From Platynereis dumerilii (lineage: Eukaryota > Annelida > Polychaeta > Phyllodocida > Nereididae): DNA of 64,000 nucleotides. Shown piece after piece: positions 61,469-64,000 of this stretch. Where the stretch lies: positions 960,001-1,024,000 of the forward strand of contig JAPTHN010000025.1 in the NCBI GenBank assembly GCA_026936325.1, given 5' to 3'. Below the pieces are notes generated by a model. The model saw nothing but the letters and a program-made list of their open reading frames with translations. It was not told where the DNA came from and made no database searches. The position numbers were made by a program, and so were the translations under genes. Numbering within the stretch: position 1 is the stretch's first letter; each line of letters begins with the position of its first letter.

Positions 61469-64000
61469 TTAATCATACAGTGGTTCAATTACAATGTGTC
61501 CTACAGTAACATCTTCATCTTCCGGAATTCTGTTGGCATTTTCGTTTTCTTCTTCATTCATAAGCAGTTCGAGATCATGGTCAGCTCCTATTATTGATGT
61601 AATGCACGGCTTGAACTGTTCAGCTTTTGGAGCGCCAGCTGACATTTCGCTATTGTCTGTTATAACAGGATGCAAACTTTGACCTGTCACAGTTGTAGAG
61701 TCTGTACATGGCGCTGCACTAGGAACGGTGCTATCGTTCGGTTCTAATTGCCCAACTAAATTTCGCTCGGAATTAGACACTTGGTTTACGTGAGATTCCA
61801 AGTCCGCTGCACTTCCTGTGACGTTGGTGATGCACGGCTCGAAATTCTGTACAGTACTCTCGCTACCATGCGTTGCCTCACCAATATTTGGAAATTCTTG
61901 AGCTCTAAGAGTAGGAGCCATGCTTGACACAGCAGTTATCCGAGGCTCAAAATTGTCGTGCACTGTCATTTGCATGTCAGCAATCACACTATTGGTCATG
62001 TTAACGTCAGGTTGGAAACTGGGATTAACACTAGACACATTGTCAATGCGAGGCTGAAAACCTTGACTAACACTTGACACGCTGTCGATACGAGGCTGAA
62101 AACCTTGATTAACACTCGACACGCTGTCAATACAAGGCTGAAAACCTTGACCAACACTAGACACACTGTTGATACGGGGCTGGAAATCTTGATTAACACT
62201 TGACACGCTGTTGATACGAGGCTGAAAGTCTTGACTAACACTAGATACACTGTCGATACGAGGCTGAAAGTCTTGATTAACACTGGACACACTGTCAATA
62301 CGAGGCTGAAAGTCTTGATTGATACTTGTAACTCCTTCGATTCGAGGCTCAAAACTACTAATGCTTGATACACTGGTGATACAGGGCGCAAAAGTCTGTT
62401 GTTCATCAGATGTTGTTGTACTAACAGCAGAAATTGTCGGTGTGACATTTGAACTTGGAACTTCATCATCCTCATCGTCAATAGTAATCACCCCTAAGTC
62501 TTTACTTCTACGGATTGTACTCCTCCTCCGTCTTATAGAAACCGAAGTTATCTGAGGCTCTAGGTCTATTATCGGATCGATCCCTTGGTCTATCTCAATT
62601 ATGGGACGAGTAGTTGTGTTCTCCATGACTAGATCACTGTCCAATTGAAGCATGTTAGCTTGATCGTCTCCTGAAGTATTTAGCACGTTCTCTTGGGCAA
62701 CGATCGCACAATCATCATCAGCGACCGTTACGGGGCTCGCAGTATTGGCGGGTGAGGCAGCAGCACTGTTGCCACTGCTGTAAGACGAATTTGCCATGAT
62801 ACTGTTGAGATTCGGAAAGCTGTTGGTCAGTTCAAAAGGTTCGCTGTGCTGCGCCACATGCACTATGACGTCATCCTTATTATCGAAACTCTCGCCGCAC
62901 ACATAACACTTAAACTGAGCACCTCCTCCAAGTTGACTTTCGAGTTTCTCGATCTGAGCTCGGAGGGACTCATCATCATCATGAGTCTTAATTGTCCTAC
63001 CACTTAGTGTGGTGTTGTTAGTCGTATTCCAGCCGCTTGAGGGGGTGTTGCTGGTCTTAAAACTGCTTGAGCTGGCTTTGCTCATGGTTTTACTACTGCT
63101 TGAACTGGTCTTAATAGTGGTCTTACTGATGACCTTGATTGGTTCGGGTGTCTGTGCTGATTTTTGGAATCTTCGGGATGAGCCAGGAGCGGGATATTCC
63201 CTCCCAGAACCAATCTTCGATTTTAGGGCTTGACGAATCTGATGAGTCAGATTACGGGGGTAGTCTTCCCGAATCGTACCCTGGGAATCATCAGACTCCT
63301 GAGACTTGCTGGAATCTTGGGGCTCTTGAGATTCTTGAGATTGCTGAGAATTTTGAGAATTCTGCGAATCTTGAGTATCGTTATCTTCGTCCTCATCACT
63401 GACATCAGGGTGGGCAGTCTGCATGTGTCTCTCCAACATCATTGGCCTCGTGAATGCCTGGTCGCAGTAAAAGCACTGGAACGAATACTCCGGGCCAAAT
63501 TTAGGCTTTTGCTTTCGTTCGTACACAACCCAAGGGTGGGCGTTCTGGACGTGCTGCTCCAGCAGACTCGGGCGGATGTAGTTATTCTCACAAAACTCAC
63601 ATTGGTATGGTCTCTGCTTGTAGTGAGTCCAGATATGATCATGCAAATGACTCTTTGAGGAGAAGACTTTGCTACAGATGAAACACTGTATCGTGTCCCA
63701 GTGCCCTAGTTCGTTTAACTCTCTCGCTAGTTTCTGACAAGCTTGGTGCATCTTCGGAGTCTCCAGTATAGTGGGTTCTATGTTGTGGACATCGGCCATG
63801 TGTACGCTATAACGATGTTTTCTCATGAATCCTTTGTTGCACTCGCTGCAGTAAAACGGACGGTCTTTCCTATGAGTCCATAAGTGTTCTTTGCAGTGAG
63901 CATTTGTCTTGAAGCATTTCCCACACTGTTGACATTGGTAAGGACGTTCGGGGCTCTGCGTCATCATCTCTGGGTGCGTGATTTCGCTCACTGTCTTAAC
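61469..64000 (-). CDS. C2H2 zinc-finger protein, C-terminal 843 residues, partial
   Basis: A single open exon that runs off the window edge, stop at 61469. Five C2H2 fingers lie in the first 200 residues (YQCQQCGKCF, FYCSECNKGF, IQCFICSKVF, YQCEFCENNY, FQCFYCDQAF, each with paired His) and a sixth near residue 355 (FKCYVCGESF). Fingers 1-2 and 3-4 have short TGEKP-like linkers of the form HRKDRP and HYKQRP, suggesting nucleic-acid binding. Then come a Ser/Gln/Asp-rich stretch, a Ser/Thr/Lys-rich stretch and a disordered tail with repeated FQPRIDSVSSVNQ units, ending in an acidic segment. Orthology is not recognised. The upstream start lies outside the window. Confidence 0.85.
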   Translation of the reverse strand, partial: VKTVSEITHPEMMTQSPERPYQCQQCGKCFKTNAHCKEHLWTHRKDRPFYCSECNKGFMRKHRYSVHMADVHNIEPTILETPKMHQACQKLARELNELGHWDTIQCFICSKVFSSKSHLHDHIWTHYKQRPYQCEFCENNYIRPSLLEQHVQNAHPWVVYERKQKPKFGPEYSFQCFYCDQAFTRPMMLERHMQTAHPDVSDEDEDNDTQDSQNSQNSQQSQESQEPQDSSKSQESDDSQGTIREDYPRNLTHQIRQALKSKIGSGREYPAPGSSRRFQKSAQTPEPIKVISKTTIKTSSSSSKTMSKASSSSFKTSNTPSSGWNTTNNTTLSGRTIKTHDDDESLRAQIEKLESQLGGGAQFKCYVCGESFDNKDDVIVHVAQHSEPFELTNSFPNLNSIMANSSYSSGNSAAASPANTASPVTVADDDCAIVAQENVLNTSGDDQANMLQLDSDLVMENTTTRPIIEIDQGIDPIIDLEPQITSVSIRRRRSTIRRSKDLGVITIDDEDDEVPSSNVTPTISAVSTTTSDEQQTFAPCITSVSSISSFEPRIEGVTSINQDFQPRIDSVSSVNQDFQPRIDSVSSVSQDFQPRINSVSSVNQDFQPRINSVSSVGQGFQPCIDSVSSVNQGFQPRIDSVSSVSQGFQPRIDNVSSVNPSFQPDVNMTNSVIADMQMTVHDNFEPRITAVSSMAPTLRAQEFPNIGEATHGSESTVQNFEPCITNVTGSAADLESHVNQVSNSERNLVGQLEPNDSTVPSAAPCTDSTTVTGQSLHPVITDNSEMSAGAPKAEQFKPCITSIIGADHDLELLMNEEENENANRIPEDEDVTVGHIVIEPLYD
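62008..62352 (-). repeat. 42-bp tandem repeat coding FQPRIDSVSSVNQD units
   Basis: About eight in-frame copies of a 14-residue unit in the zinc-finger protein: FEPRIEGVTSINQD, FQPRIDSVSSVNQD, FQPRINSVSSVGQG, FQPCIDSVSSVNQG and others. Diverged single units (FEPRITAVSSM, FEPCITNVTG, FKPCITSIIG, FAPCITSVSS) lie on both sides, so the array grew from an older dispersed FxPxIxxV motif. Confidence 0.92.

Noticed and set aside
61494-63658. Leu/Val-rich open frames on the + strand
   Set aside because: Shadows of the zinc-finger exon and its 42-bp repeat on the minus strand.

Overview
Eukaryotic, AT-rich, intron-rich animal DNA with a dense load of small DNA transposons and a tRNA-derived SINE. The three recognisable host genes are metazoan, and gene and repeat style suggest a marine invertebrate, possibly a deuterostome such as an echinoderm or hemichordate. 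The species cannot be fixed from the sequence alone. No bacterial-style operons, rRNA, functional tRNA genes, CRISPR arrays, LTR elements, Polintons or LINE coding regions were seen.

Layout: (1) 1-1691 (+): last three exons of a tartrate-resistant purple acid phosphatase (ACP5-like). (2) 6659-36437 (-): a DLGAP5/HURP mitotic spindle protein. I could assemble 21 coding exons in consistent phase, ending in a stop (about 1264 aa from the proposed start). (3) 36879-52987 (+): WAC, 14 coding exons in consistent phase (635 aa), including a 41-nt first coding exon. DLGAP5 and WAC are head to head and appear to share a promoter region. (4) 57660-59325: a 16/19-bp minisatellite free of stops in all six frames. 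(5) 61469-64000 (-): a C2H2 zinc-finger protein, N-terminus beyond the window, with six fingers and an expanded 14-residue repeat.

The most unusual part is DLGAP5 introns 1 and 2. A 487-bp near-palindromic, TA-flanked foldback element (18747-27294) is split by an 8056-bp element (18845-26900) with matching terminal inverted repeats and a 5-bp target duplication (CTCAT). That element carries a roughly 170-bp satellite, three smaller transposons and a CpG-containing promoter-like segment. A 511-bp internally deleted relative (33429-33939), also with a 5-bp duplication, sits in one arm of a separate 6.8-kb inverted repeat (27634-34408). The other arm preserves the empty site. No transposase was recognised, so the family is unassigned.

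DLGAP5 stabilises kinetochore fibres and WAC promotes mitotic entry and H2B ubiquitination, so a shared promoter would join two cell-cycle genes. ACP5 and the zinc-finger gene lie tail to tail with their neighbours and show no evident functional link.
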